Source: an uncultured Pelagibacteraceae bacterium
GTDB lineage: Bacteria; Pseudomonadota; Alphaproteobacteria; Pelagibacterales; Pelagibacteraceae
Direction: 5' to 3'
NCBI GenBank assembly: GCA_902595465.1
Contig: CACJQE010000001.1
Location: forward strand, 89,698-153,697
Length of the DNA stretch: 64,000 nt
Notes under the pieces: model-generated
The model's database searches: none
What the model was told of the DNA's origin: nothing
The model's input: only the letters and a program-made list of their open reading frames with translations
Shown: positions 7,989 to 16,712 of the stretch, in pieces
Position numbering within the stretch: the first letter of the stretch is position 1
How the letters are laid out: every line of letters begins with the position of its first letter
Translations under genes and position numbers: made by a program

Positions 7989-9752
7989 TTATTTAGTGAA
8001 AGATTGAGTTGAATATTCTGACAAGGGAAGTTTTGATAAAGTTTTTATCTTTTTGACATAATCTACAAAAGATTGAGCATAGCCGAGATATGTATTTACT
8101 ACTCTTCCTTGCTTAGATATAATTCCAAAAGTTTTATATCCATCTTTACCAGCTGCAATATAGTTATTTGTTGCTACTGTATAAGTCTTACTTGGATTTA
8201 TCTTTACCCAACTCTTGTCTGTTCTACCCTTAAACTCTAAATTTATCACTCTATTTCCTTTACTATTGCTTGCTTGAACATCCCATCTCAATCCAGCAGC
8301 ATATGGATAGGCTCCTGTAGAACCATCTGGAGTTAAAGCATAATCAATTGAGTCTTCCAAAACATTTTTAATTTCTTCTCCACTCATTTTCAATTCTACA
8401 ATAGTATTACTGAAAGGTAATAAAGTATACGCGTCCCCAATTGTAATATTGCCTTCTTTTATATCTATTCTTGTTCCACCACCATTTTGAATTGCAATAT
8501 CACTTAATTTGGACATTTCTCTGAAGGCGTGTGCTACAATATTCGAAATATCGGATCCATTTTTTTCAGTTTTTGATACATCACAAAGTTTTGACTTTCC
8601 TTGTCCAGGAATTCTTTCAAGACATAAATCATCAGTTACTCTGCCAATTACTTCACTGCTTTTTTCTTTAACTTCATTTTTGTATTTTTCTAATATTTTT
8701 GATGCTTGTGCGTCAGCCTCTACGATTGAAATATTTGGATTAACTTCGATAGCCTTGTATACGGCTTCTCTATAATTACCATCTATCTCAACTCTTTTTC
8801 CATTTGAATCTTTTCTCTTAAAGGAATCATCTAACATTATATGTGGTATTCCATCACATGACTTGATGGTGCCATCGTTATTAAACTCGATATTAAGTTC
8901 TCCAACAATTTGAGAATATTCCCATGCTGTAACTATACAAACATCTTCCTCATTTTTATTTTTGACTACAGTTGGGTAGGCCCCATTAGAATTTAGTCCT
9001 ACATTATCGAAATCTCCAGTTAGACTATGAGAATCACCTCCAACTATAACATCAACATCTGTGAGAAGTTTAGCCATGTTAATCTCATTTTTATATCCAT
9101 AATGAGTTAAAAGAATTATCTTATTGATTCCTTGTTGTTTAAGCTTATTTATATTTTCTTGTGCTGAATTAATTTCATCTAAAAATAAAGTTGTGTCGTC
9201 TGGATTTGATGACTCTCTCGTTTTTTTTGAGATCACAATTCCAATTACTCCAATTTTTTGATTTCCTTTATTGATTATAGTGTAAGGTTTAATTTTTTTT
9301 GACAAAGGTGAGTTTATTTTTGCTTTAATGTTTGCTGACAAAACTGGAGTCTTACACTTATCAGTATGAAGATAATCTAAAAACTCAACTAAACTCTTAT
9401 CACCATCATCAAATTCATGATTTCCTATAGCGAAAGCATCAAAACAAATTTGATTCATCATTTCTGCATCTGCTTTGCCCTTGAAAAGAGTGTAATATAA
9501 TGTCCCTGTAATAGCATCACCCGCATGAAGCTTGATAACATTTTCATTTTTTAATTTTAATTCTTTAAATTTTGCTACGACAGATGGAAAACCGCCTGAT
9601 ACAACTCTCGTCTTTTCACCATCTAAATTTAAATCAAGTCTTTTATTTGGTTCCAAATGAGAGTGATGATCATTTATATGTAAAATGGTAATTTTATCTG
9701 CTAAAGCTGATGAACTTAAAATAAGTGAAAAAATAATTAAAAATAATTTCAT
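7989..9752 (-). CDS. exported 5'-nucleotidase / UDP-sugar hydrolase family protein
   Basis: Periplasmic metallophosphoesterase that would release phosphate and nucleosides from nucleotides. A signal peptide (MKLFLIIFSLILSSSALA) precedes the calcineurin-like domain, with metal-site motifs LHINDHHSH (about 24-32), GNHEFDDGD (about 111-119) and GGDSHSL (about 238-244). The C-terminal 5'-nucleotidase domain follows, recognised by FREMSKLSDIAIQNGGGTR and TVATNNYIAAGKDGY. The length of 587 aa is within the usual 550-650 range. It fits the phosphorus-scavenging theme of this block. The exact substrate (AMP, UDP-glucose or others) cannot be told from sequence. Confidence 0.92.
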   Translation of the reverse strand: MKLFLIIFSLILSSSALADKITILHINDHHSHLEPNKRLDLNLDGEKTRVVSGGFPSVVAKFKELKLKNENVIKLHAGDAITGTLYYTLFKGKADAEMMNQICFDAFAIGNHEFDDGDKSLVEFLDYLHTDKCKTPVLSANIKAKINSPLSKKIKPYTIINKGNQKIGVIGIVISKKTRESSNPDDTTLFLDEINSAQENINKLKQQGINKIILLTHYGYKNEINMAKLLTDVDVIVGGDSHSLTGDFDNVGLNSNGAYPTVVKNKNEEDVCIVTAWEYSQIVGELNIEFNNDGTIKSCDGIPHIMLDDSFKRKDSNGKRVEIDGNYREAVYKAIEVNPNISIVEADAQASKILEKYKNEVKEKSSEVIGRVTDDLCLERIPGQGKSKLCDVSKTEKNGSDISNIVAHAFREMSKLSDIAIQNGGGTRIDIKEGNITIGDAYTLLPFSNTIVELKMSGEEIKNVLEDSIDYALTPDGSTGAYPYAAGLRWDVQASNSKGNRVINLEFKGRTDKSWVKINPSKTYTVATNNYIAAGKDGYKTFGIISKQGRVVNTYLGYAQSFVDYVKKIKTLSKLPLSEYSTQSFTK

Positions 9753-9951
9753 GACGGGATAATCGTTATAAAATATGAAAGTATTTTTACTAAAAAGTGA
9801 AAGATTTATTAAAAAAATTTAAACTAATTATTACTTATGCTCGATAAAAAACAATTTTAAATTTAATGAAAATTTTAATAATAAGAAATAATCATATCTA
9901 TTATGAGCTGATTGAGTTTGGGGCTTAAAGAATATTTAGAATTAAAAACTG

Positions 9952-10671
9952 TTACAGACTGGAAGGATTAACACTTTTAAATTCTAACATGTTCTCAAAA
10001 GTACACATTTCAGGTTTTGAAAAAGTAATTTTTGGAAATTTTTTACTAAAGTCTAAAAATAGTTTTTTATTAAATTCAATTAAATTACTTATTTCAATCT
10101 CACTAAGCTCTCTTAAGATATATGCCAAAGTAATATGAAAAGTATATCTTTGATGGTTTTCAAATTTAATTTTTAATAAGCTACTTAGTTCATCTCTACA
10201 ATTTCTTAATATTTTTTCATCCTTTTCAGAATATGGTTCTAAAATAATACTGTATCCTCCAAAAAACATTTTTAGTTTAAGATTGAATTCTTTTGGAAAG
10301 ATATAGTTCTGAATTCTTCTATTTAATTCAACAGCTATATCTTTATAATCCATATCAGGATCTATATCTGATGGCCAATAATTAGTGTCTTTTGTATTAA
10401 AATTACAACAATCAAATAATGTCATATGAAAACTGGATGGAGGTAAATAGAAGTAAGTTTTTTTGGGGTTAAAATTCTCTATATTTTTTTGAAAACTAAT
10501 AATTTGATCAGATAAATTAGTATTAAGAGGAATATTGCAAATTATTGTGCAGCCTGGAAATGGTAAAGGATTTCCTCTATCATCAAATTTATTTTCTGCA
10601 CCTTTTAAAGTATATCCTTCAAGTTTTCCTGCTAAAAATTTCTCTTGGTTATTAACTATATTTAAATCCAT
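9952..10671 (-). CDS. 2H-phosphoesterase-like protein (DUF1868 type)
   Basis: 239 aa with the two His-x-Thr motifs of the 2H phosphoesterase superfamily, HMTL in SSFHMTLFDC (near residue 82) and HITL in YTFHITLAY (near residue 180). The overall layout, including an N-terminal GNPLPFPGCTIICNIP strand, resembles the DUF1868 group. Members of the superfamily open 2',3'-cyclic phosphates or related phosphodiesters; the substrate here is unknown. It begins 9 bases after the glycerophosphodiesterase gene and is probably the last gene of the ugp operon. That position suggests a role in processing an imported phosphodiester, which is inference. Confidence 0.75.
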   Translation of the reverse strand: MDLNIVNNQEKFLAGKLEGYTLKGAENKFDDRGNPLPFPGCTIICNIPLNTNLSDQIISFQKNIENFNPKKTYFYLPPSSFHMTLFDCCNFNTKDTNYWPSDIDPDMDYKDIAVELNRRIQNYIFPKEFNLKLKMFFGGYSIILEPYSEKDEKILRNCRDELSSLLKIKFENHQRYTFHITLAYILRELSEIEISNLIEFNKKLFLDFSKKFPKITFSKPEMCTFENMLEFKSVNPSSL

Positions 10672-10680
10672 TAAGATAAA

Positions 10681-11601
10681 CTAAAACCATTTTATATTTT
10701 CTTTCTCACAAAGTTCTTTCAACCTTAATGGATAATCTGTCATAATACCATCTACACCGTACTCAACCATCTTTAACATTTCGTACTCTTTGTTTACTGT
10801 CCATACATTTACTGGCAATTCTTCTTGATGAGAAATATCGACAAGTTTTTTTGTAATGTCTTTTCGGTATGGATGCCAAGCTTTTCCACCTTGTGACTTT
10901 ATAATTTTTGGCAATTCATGATCTTCATAATAAGGCAAAAAACTCAACCATGGAGATCTGTTGTAAATAGTTTGATTAATATTAATTCCTGTCAAATGTT
11001 GAGTTAAGTAAGCTCTTGGAATTTCAGGATACTGATTTTTAATTACTGATAAAGTTCTCCAATCAAATGATGAAACGATTATTTTATCTTTTAAAGATGA
11101 TTCATTTATATCGTTCATAATTAATTTTACTGTATCTTCTGGTTCTGGTGTCAAATTTTCTTCCTCTGGTGTAGATTTAATTTCTAAATTTATTAATAAT
11201 TTTTCAGATTTATTTTTTGAAGACATTTCTAATAATTCAGAAAGTTTTGGTATTCTTTGGTTTTCTAATTTTTTTTGATTAATAAATCTTCTTCCGTATC
11301 TGGATAATTTATTTACTGAACCTACATCAAACTTTGAAAGTTCTGCATAAGTTAAATCAAATATTTTTAAATTTTCATCCTCTATCCAATTCCCCTCATT
11401 ATCTTTTGTTCTGCTTGGATCTAATCTAAAATCATGAGCAATAACTGGTACAAGATCCTTAGAAATTAATATATCTGTTTCGTATGCATTAATATTGTTT
11501 TCAAATAAGTATTTAAAACTTTCTAGAGTGTTTTCGGGAAGATCTCCTCTTGCTCCTCGGTGACCATAAATTTTTATATGATTTGGTTTGCTTAAAATCA
11601 A
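10681..11601 (-). CDS. ugpQ: glycerophosphodiester phosphodiesterase
   Basis: Hydrolyses glycerophosphodiesters (for example glycerophosphocholine) to sn-glycerol-3-phosphate and an alcohol. The GDPD catalytic signature is clear: YGHRGARGDLPENTLESF at about 12-29, then ETDILISKD and VIAHDFRLD. The C-terminal barrel strand VWTVNKEYEM and GVDGIMTDYP close the fold. 306 aa, no signal peptide, so probably cytoplasmic like UgpQ. The start appears to be TTG at 11601, two bases after the ugpC stop, since no in-frame ATG lies upstream before a stop. Direct coupling to the ugp importer supports the assignment; the symbol rests on context. Confidence 0.92.
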   Translation of the reverse strand: MILSKPNHIKIYGHRGARGDLPENTLESFKYLFENNINAYETDILISKDLVPVIAHDFRLDPSRTKDNEGNWIEDENLKIFDLTYAELSKFDVGSVNKLSRYGRRFINQKKLENQRIPKLSELLEMSSKNKSEKLLINLEIKSTPEEENLTPEPEDTVKLIMNDINESSLKDKIIVSSFDWRTLSVIKNQYPEIPRAYLTQHLTGININQTIYNRSPWLSFLPYYEDHELPKIIKSQGGKAWHPYRKDITKKLVDISHQEELPVNVWTVNKEYEMLKMVEYGVDGIMTDYPLRLKELCEKENIKWF

Positions 11602-11603
11602 AA

Positions 11604-12656
11604 TTAATTAACTCTTTTGCCAGTGCTTTTATCAAAAATATAATATTTATTGTTCTCAATATTAAGACTTAGATCAGCACCTTTTTCAATAGTTAGATTT
11701 CCCGGACACCTATAACAAAAGTCTTTTTTGTCTTTTAATTGACCATAAACAAGATTATCCGAACCAAGTTGTTCCACTAAGTCTACTTTTAAATTAATTA
11801 AACTATTTTCACTTTGACTTAAATGTTCAGGTCTTATTCCTAATTTTACTTCTCCCTCAAAGTCACTATCAATATCTTTAATTTCAAAACCTTCTGCAGA
11901 TAATGTTTTATTTTTTATATTACCATCTAAAAAATTCATTTGAGGTGAGCCAATAAAACCAGCAACAAATAATGATTTTGGATTATCATATATCTCAATA
12001 GGAGTTCCAAGCTGTTCAATAATTCCATTGTTAATAACTGCTAATCTATCAGCAAGTGTCATGGCCTCTACTTGATCATGCGTAACAAATATGCTTGTTA
12101 CTCCAACTTTCTGTTGAAGTTTTTTGATTTCAAGTCTCATCTGAATTCTTAATTTTGCATCTAAATTTGAAAGAGGTTCATCAAATAAGAATATTTTTGG
12201 ATTTCTAACAATTGCTCTACCCATTGCAACCCTTTGCCTTTGACCTCCGGATAACATTGAAGGTTTTCTCTGTAAATAATCTGAAATTTGTAACAGCTTA
12301 GCTGCATCATTTACTTTTTGCTCGATTGTTTCTTTGTCAATTCCTCTGTTTTTTAGACCATAAGCCAAGTTATTATAAACATTCATATGTGGGTATAATG
12401 CATAGTTCTGAAACACCATTGCTACATCTCTTTCAGACGGATCTACCTCATTAATTAATTTTCCATCAAGATTAATATCACCCTCTGTAATATCCTCTAA
12501 GCCTGCAACCATTCTTAATAAAGTTGATTTTCCACATCCACTAGGTCCTACAAAAACCATAAACTCACCTTCATCAACACTTAATGAAGTTTCATGAACA
12601 GCCTTAGTTCCATTTGGGTAAATCTTAGTCACATTTTTTAAATCTAAAAAGCTCAT
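11604..12656 (-). CDS. ugpC: ABC transporter ATP-binding protein for glycerol-3-phosphate (UgpC type)
   Basis: Cytoplasmic ATPase of the importer. Walker A is GPSGCGKST at about 38-46, the signature LSGGQRQR lies near 136-143, and Walker B is IFLFDEPLSNLD near 156-167, with the switch histidine in VTHDQ. The C-terminal OB-like regulatory region (about 240-350) includes the LGIRPEHL motif of the MalK/UgpC group. 350 aa is typical. It abuts the second permease gene directly and is followed two bases later by the phosphodiesterase, so translation is probably coupled. Confidence 0.95.
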   Translation of the reverse strand: MSFLDLKNVTKIYPNGTKAVHETSLSVDEGEFMVFVGPSGCGKSTLLRMVAGLEDITEGDINLDGKLINEVDPSERDVAMVFQNYALYPHMNVYNNLAYGLKNRGIDKETIEQKVNDAAKLLQISDYLQRKPSMLSGGQRQRVAMGRAIVRNPKIFLFDEPLSNLDAKLRIQMRLEIKKLQQKVGVTSIFVTHDQVEAMTLADRLAVINNGIIEQLGTPIEIYDNPKSLFVAGFIGSPQMNFLDGNIKNKTLSAEGFEIKDIDSDFEGEVKLGIRPEHLSQSENSLINLKVDLVEQLGSDNLVYGQLKDKKDFCYRCPGNLTIEKGADLSLNIENNKYYIFDKSTGKRVN

Positions 12657-13508
12657 TTATTTCTCCGTTTGAATTAATCCTTTTATGAACCATTTTTGTA
12701 AAAATACTACCACTAAAACTGGTGGGATCATTGACAAAATGATATACGCAAATCTTTCTGCAGTTCTTGGCAGAGCAACTCCTTCATAGCTTTCTGTGTA
12801 AATAATCTTCATTCCCATTACAACAGTCCAGTATTCTTCTGCAGTTGTCATTATTAGTGGCCATAAATATTGGCTGTATCCATATACAAACATAAAGATA
12901 AACATTGCTGCTATCATGGTTTTAGATAATGGAACCAAGAAATCTATGAAAAAACTCCAAGCATTTGCTCCGTCTAATTTTGCTGACTCCAAGAGTTCAT
13001 CTGGAATTGTTTTATAAAATTGTCTGAAGAAAAATGTTGCTGTAGCTGAAGCAACTAATGGAAGGATAAGGCCTGTATATGAATTTGTTAAACCTAAATC
13101 AGATACAATTTTATAGCTTGGAAAAATCCTTACCTCCAAAGGAACAAGTAGAGTAATAAAGATTAACCAAAAAATTGGTACAGCTAATTTAAATCTATAA
13201 TAAACCAAAGCATATGCTGACATTGCTGAAATAACTACCTTAAGTGTTGCAATTCCTAATGCCATTATAAAACTATTAATAAACATTTTTGCAGCAGTCA
13301 CTTCTTCTGACCAACCACCTTTTTCATTTAAAACTTCGTTATAGTTTCTTGCTAGCTGATCACCTAAATGAAACTTCATACCTTCGGTTAATATAGTTAC
13401 AGAGTCATGCGAAGAACTTGCAAAAGATATCCAAATAGGAACTACCATTAACAAGACTCCTAGTATTAAAATAATATGAGCAATTATTTGAAGTGGTTTA
13501 ATTTTCAT
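12657..13508 (-). CDS. ABC transporter permease, UgpE-like copy 2
   Basis: Inner-membrane permease of the carbohydrate-uptake-1 family (MalG/UgpE type), 283 aa with about six hydrophobic segments. The EAA loop that contacts the ATPase reads DELLESAKLDGANAW. It is closely similar to the preceding gene product (13505-14326): both share the N-terminal LILGVLLMVVPIW-like helix and the EAA loop and end with a WFIKGL/YFIKGV element. It differs by carrying about ten extra residues (TESYEGVALPRTAER) near position 240. It overlaps the upstream permease gene by 4 bases and abuts ugpC. Either this or the other copy is the orthologue of UgpE. Confidence 0.9.
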   Translation of the reverse strand: MKIKPLQIIAHIILILGVLLMVVPIWISFASSSHDSVTILTEGMKFHLGDQLARNYNEVLNEKGGWSEEVTAAKMFINSFIMALGIATLKVVISAMSAYALVYYRFKLAVPIFWLIFITLLVPLEVRIFPSYKIVSDLGLTNSYTGLILPLVASATATFFFRQFYKTIPDELLESAKLDGANAWSFFIDFLVPLSKTMIAAMFIFMFVYGYSQYLWPLIMTTAEEYWTVVMGMKIIYTESYEGVALPRTAERFAYIILSMIPPVLVVVFLQKWFIKGLIQTEK

Positions 13509-14326
13509 TTATCTTGAAAAACCCCCTTAATAAAATATTTCTGCAACACAATTATAATTAAAATTGGTGGCACCATAGACATCATCACGAAAGCAAAACG
13601 ATGAACAATTGAACCCGACATCATTTTTAATCCCATAACCACTGTCCAATATTGTTCTGAAGTTGTTACCAATAATGGCCATAGATACTGATTGTAGCCA
13701 AAAACAAACATAAATATTAACATCGCTACAATCATTGTTTTTGACAAAGGAATTAAAAAATCAACAAAAAATCTCCAGGTATTTGCTCCATCAAGTTTTG
13801 CGGATTCAAGTAATTCATCTGGAACGGTTTTATAAAATTGGCGAAAGAATAATGTTGCTATAGCTGATGCTGAAATAGGAACTATTAATCCAAAGTAAGA
13901 ATTCACTAGATTAAGCTCAGCCATTACTGAATAAGTGGGGAAAATTCTTAACTCTAATGGTACTAAAATTGTAATAAATATAATCCAAAACAATAATGTT
14001 GCATATTTTATTCTGTAATAAACCAACGCGTAAGCAGCCATTAAAGATGTAACAACGGATAATATTGCAACTCCTGTAGCCATGATAAAACTATTAAAAA
14101 ACATTTTTAATGCTGTTATCTCTTTAAAAAAACCACCCTGATATAATAAAACTCGTAAGTAATTTTCATAAAAGCTATCTCCTAAAAACATTTGGAGACC
14201 ATTCATATTAATCATTGAACTCGTGTGCGTAGAGCTAGCAAAAATCATCCATACAGGAACTACCATGATTAGTATTCCAATGAGTAAAATTAAATGTGAA
14301 AAACTTGATGTGATAAATCTAGTCAT
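13505..14326 (-). CDS. ugpE: ABC transporter permease, UgpE-like copy 1
   Basis: Inner-membrane permease, 273 aa, six predicted helices, with the EAA loop DELLESAKLDGANTW. The C-terminal portion (KMMSGSIVHRFAFV) lacks the small insertion of copy 2. It is the permease directly after ugpA, sharing one base with it (TAATG-type junction), the usual place of ugpE in ugpBAEC operons, so the symbol is given to this copy. A second, nearly parallel permease follows at once. Together with UgpA this gives three membrane subunits for an importer family that normally uses two. Confidence 0.9.
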   Translation of the reverse strand: MTRFITSSFSHLILLIGILIMVVPVWMIFASSTHTSSMINMNGLQMFLGDSFYENYLRVLLYQGGFFKEITALKMFFNSFIMATGVAILSVVTSLMAAYALVYYRIKYATLLFWIIFITILVPLELRIFPTYSVMAELNLVNSYFGLIVPISASAIATLFFRQFYKTVPDELLESAKLDGANTWRFFVDFLIPLSKTMIVAMLIFMFVFGYNQYLWPLLVTTSEQYWTVVMGLKMMSGSIVHRFAFVMMSMVPPILIIIVLQKYFIKGVFQDK

Positions 14327-15204
14327 TAATTATAATGTATTTTCCCTTCGATATATCTAAATTGAAAAATCGTAATTACTAATACAATCAACATCATCAT
14401 TATTGATTGAGCTCCTGCACTTCCTAAATCCAGTCCTCTAAATCCATCCATGTAAGCTTTATAAACTAGAGTTCTTGTTTCACCAGAAGGAGCACCTATT
14501 GTTGTGGTATCAATAATTCCAAATGTATCAAAGAAAGCATACGTTATATTAATAATTATTAAAAAGAATGTAGTTGGCATTAATAATGGGAATGTAATTG
14601 TCCAAAATCTTCTAAAACTATTTTTACAGTCAATCATTGATGCTTCAATTACAGATTTTTGTATAGCTTGAAGTCCAGCCAAGAAGAAAATAAAATTAGC
14701 ACTGATTTGCTTCCAAGAACCAGCTATGATTACGTAAATATAAGAGTCGAACACACTTTCGTACCAATTAAATCCCCACAGTTCGTGAAATAAATGATAA
14801 AGAAGACCAAATCTTTCACTAAAAAAATAATTTGCCATTACACCGACTACCGCAGGCGCAATTGCATAAGGCCAAATTAAAAGTGTTTTGTAAGTGCTTT
14901 TACCATGCATTACATTATTAGCCTGAACGGCAAGTAATAATCCAATTGAGCCTGTAATTAACGTAATAACAAAACTATAAATAATAGTAAATTTGAAAGC
15001 TATGAAATAAGCTGGATCATCAAAAATAAATAAAAAATTGTCAAACCATACAAACTTCGATCCAAATCCAAAAGCATCTTGCATTGTAAATGCATCTCTA
15101 AAGGTTTGTATGATTGGCCAATATAAAAAAATTAACAATATACCTAGCTGCGGAGCTAAGAAAAGATATTGTGAATAGCTAGATTTGAATTGGACTTTTT
15201 TCAT
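14326..15204 (-). CDS. ugpA: glycerol-3-phosphate ABC transporter permease UgpA
   Basis: First permease of the importer, 292 aa, with six hydrophobic segments starting at YLFLAPQLGILLIFLYWP. The EAA loop reads QKSVIEASMIDCKNSFRRF, typical of the UgpA/MalF branch. It follows ugpB after a 60-base spacer that holds a strong hairpin (15220-15251), so expression is probably lower than that of the binding protein. It shares a base with the downstream ugpE start. Confidence 0.92.
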   Translation of the reverse strand: MKKVQFKSSYSQYLFLAPQLGILLIFLYWPIIQTFRDAFTMQDAFGFGSKFVWFDNFLFIFDDPAYFIAFKFTIIYSFVITLITGSIGLLLAVQANNVMHGKSTYKTLLIWPYAIAPAVVGVMANYFFSERFGLLYHLFHELWGFNWYESVFDSYIYVIIAGSWKQISANFIFFLAGLQAIQKSVIEASMIDCKNSFRRFWTITFPLLMPTTFFLIIINITYAFFDTFGIIDTTTIGAPSGETRTLVYKAYMDGFRGLDLGSAGAQSIMMMLIVLVITIFQFRYIEGKIHYN

Positions 15205-15219
15205 ACTTTTGTAAAAATA

Positions 15220-15251
15220 AATAAGGAGGGTAAATTAATACCCTCCTTATT
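15220..15251 (-). terminator. hairpin between ugpB and ugpA (partial terminator or 3' stabiliser)
   Basis: A perfect 11-base inverted repeat, AATAAGGAGGG and CCCTCCTTATT, with a 10-base loop. On the minus strand it is followed by ATTTTTAC, a modest U-tract. It lies right after the ugpB stop. It is likely to terminate part of the transcripts and protect the ugpB message, giving more binding protein than permease. Confidence 0.8.
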
Positions 15252-15264
15252 GTTTTAATTATTC

Positions 15265-16572
15265 TTACAAAGTTTTAGCAAATTGCTTTAACAATTTAGC
15301 TGCACCTTTGTCCATATTCTGCAATCCTTTTTCGATTGATATTTTGCCGTTTAACATTGGCTCAATATTTTCGTAAATTACTTCACGAATTTGGGGCCAA
15401 TTACCAGCTCTATATCCACCAGGAATAGTTGAACCTTCTAAGCTTAATTGTTCACCAACTGCTTTATGATATGGAGAAGCTCTATAGAAATTTATAGTTT
15501 CAGCTAACTCTATACCACCTTTAGTCACTGCAGAGTAACCAGTCATATTGTGATAATACAGATCCATTTCTGGAGAACCCATAAATTCTATAAATTTAGC
15601 AAGTCCTTTGTACTCTTCCTCAGTATGACCATTTAAGATCCAGTTAGCAGCACCACCTATAAAAGTTGGATACTCTTTTCCTTTGGTTACTGAATCCCAG
15701 TAAGGAATATGATTAACTGTAAAGTTTGGAACAACACCTTTCATTCCACCAAATGATGCAGCAGAACCAAACCAAAATGCAGCTTCACCTGCTATAAATG
15801 GTGCTTGATTGTCTCCCCACGCTCTTCCTTTATAGCCATATAAACCTTTATCATACCATTCTTTAACTTTCTTCCAATGATAGACAAATGCATCAGTTTC
15901 AGCGAATAAAGTTTTTGTAGGAACAGCATCGTAACCATTATTTCCATCTAACATTAATAAATTATGTCTAGAAAAGAAATTTTCAGTCCAAATCCATGGA
16001 CTATGACTTTGAACTAAAGGAATGTATCCAGCAGCTTTGATTTTTGGAGCCATGGCCTCAAATTCTTCATAAGTTTTTGGCACAGATTCAATTCCAACCT
16101 CTTTCAAAATGTCCATGTTTGCATACATCAAACAAGTTGAACTATTGAAAGGTACACCAATCATTTTTCCATCAGAGTCGGCATAGAAATTTTTAATGCC
16201 TGGAATATAGTTGTCAGCATCTACATCAATGCCATATTTCTTAGCCATTTCTTCAAAACCGATAACAACACCATTTTTTACTTGAGCTACCATGATTGCA
16301 GCACCAGCATCATAAACCTGTGAATAGTGTGGTTGGTCGCCTGCTCTAAATGCAGCAATAGTTGCCGCCATGTTATCTTCATAACTTCCTTTTCCTGTAG
16401 GAATGACCGTATATTGATCTTGTGAAGCGTTAAATCTATTTGCAATTTCAATAATTACATCACCAAGAAAACCACTGTTTCCGTACCACCAATGAATTTC
16501 TGTTTTTGAATAACTGTGTGATGTAAAAGAGAAAGTAAATAGAATTGTTAAAACACTAAGTATTTTTTTCAT
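15265..16572 (-). CDS. ugpB: glycerol-3-phosphate ABC transporter substrate-binding protein UgpB
   Basis: Periplasmic solute-binding protein (family 1, MalE/UgpB type) that captures glycerol-3-phosphate or glycerophosphodiesters. A signal peptide (MKKILSVLTILFTFSFTSHSYS) is followed by TEIHWWYGNSGFLG. The family segments IGVPFNSSTCLMYANMD and FIGGAANWILNGH are recognisable. 435 aa is the usual size. A good Shine-Dalgarno (AAGGA, seven bases before the ATG) is present. It is the first gene of the operon and is divergent from glpD across a 140-base spacer. The ligand is inferred from the operon. Confidence 0.93.
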   Translation of the reverse strand: MKKILSVLTILFTFSFTSHSYSKTEIHWWYGNSGFLGDVIIEIANRFNASQDQYTVIPTGKGSYEDNMAATIAAFRAGDQPHYSQVYDAGAAIMVAQVKNGVVIGFEEMAKKYGIDVDADNYIPGIKNFYADSDGKMIGVPFNSSTCLMYANMDILKEVGIESVPKTYEEFEAMAPKIKAAGYIPLVQSHSPWIWTENFFSRHNLLMLDGNNGYDAVPTKTLFAETDAFVYHWKKVKEWYDKGLYGYKGRAWGDNQAPFIAGEAAFWFGSAASFGGMKGVVPNFTVNHIPYWDSVTKGKEYPTFIGGAANWILNGHTEEEYKGLAKFIEFMGSPEMDLYYHNMTGYSAVTKGGIELAETINFYRASPYHKAVGEQLSLEGSTIPGGYRAGNWPQIREVIYENIEPMLNGKISIEKGLQNMDKGAAKLLKQFAKTL

Positions 16573-16712
16573 ATCTATCCTTCTGTTAAGTTTATTTAAT
16601 TTTTTATTAATAATTTATTAATGTTAAGATATTATGAAATTGTAAATAATTGCATTTAAAAATTTTAAATTTCTAAAAGAGGTTGTATATTTTAAAACAA
16701 ATCATAATTTAA

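Noticed and set aside
16573-16712. Pho box in the ugpB-glpD spacer
   Set aside because: Two CTTAACA-type words are present, but about 38 bases apart rather than the roughly 11-base repeat of a pho box.
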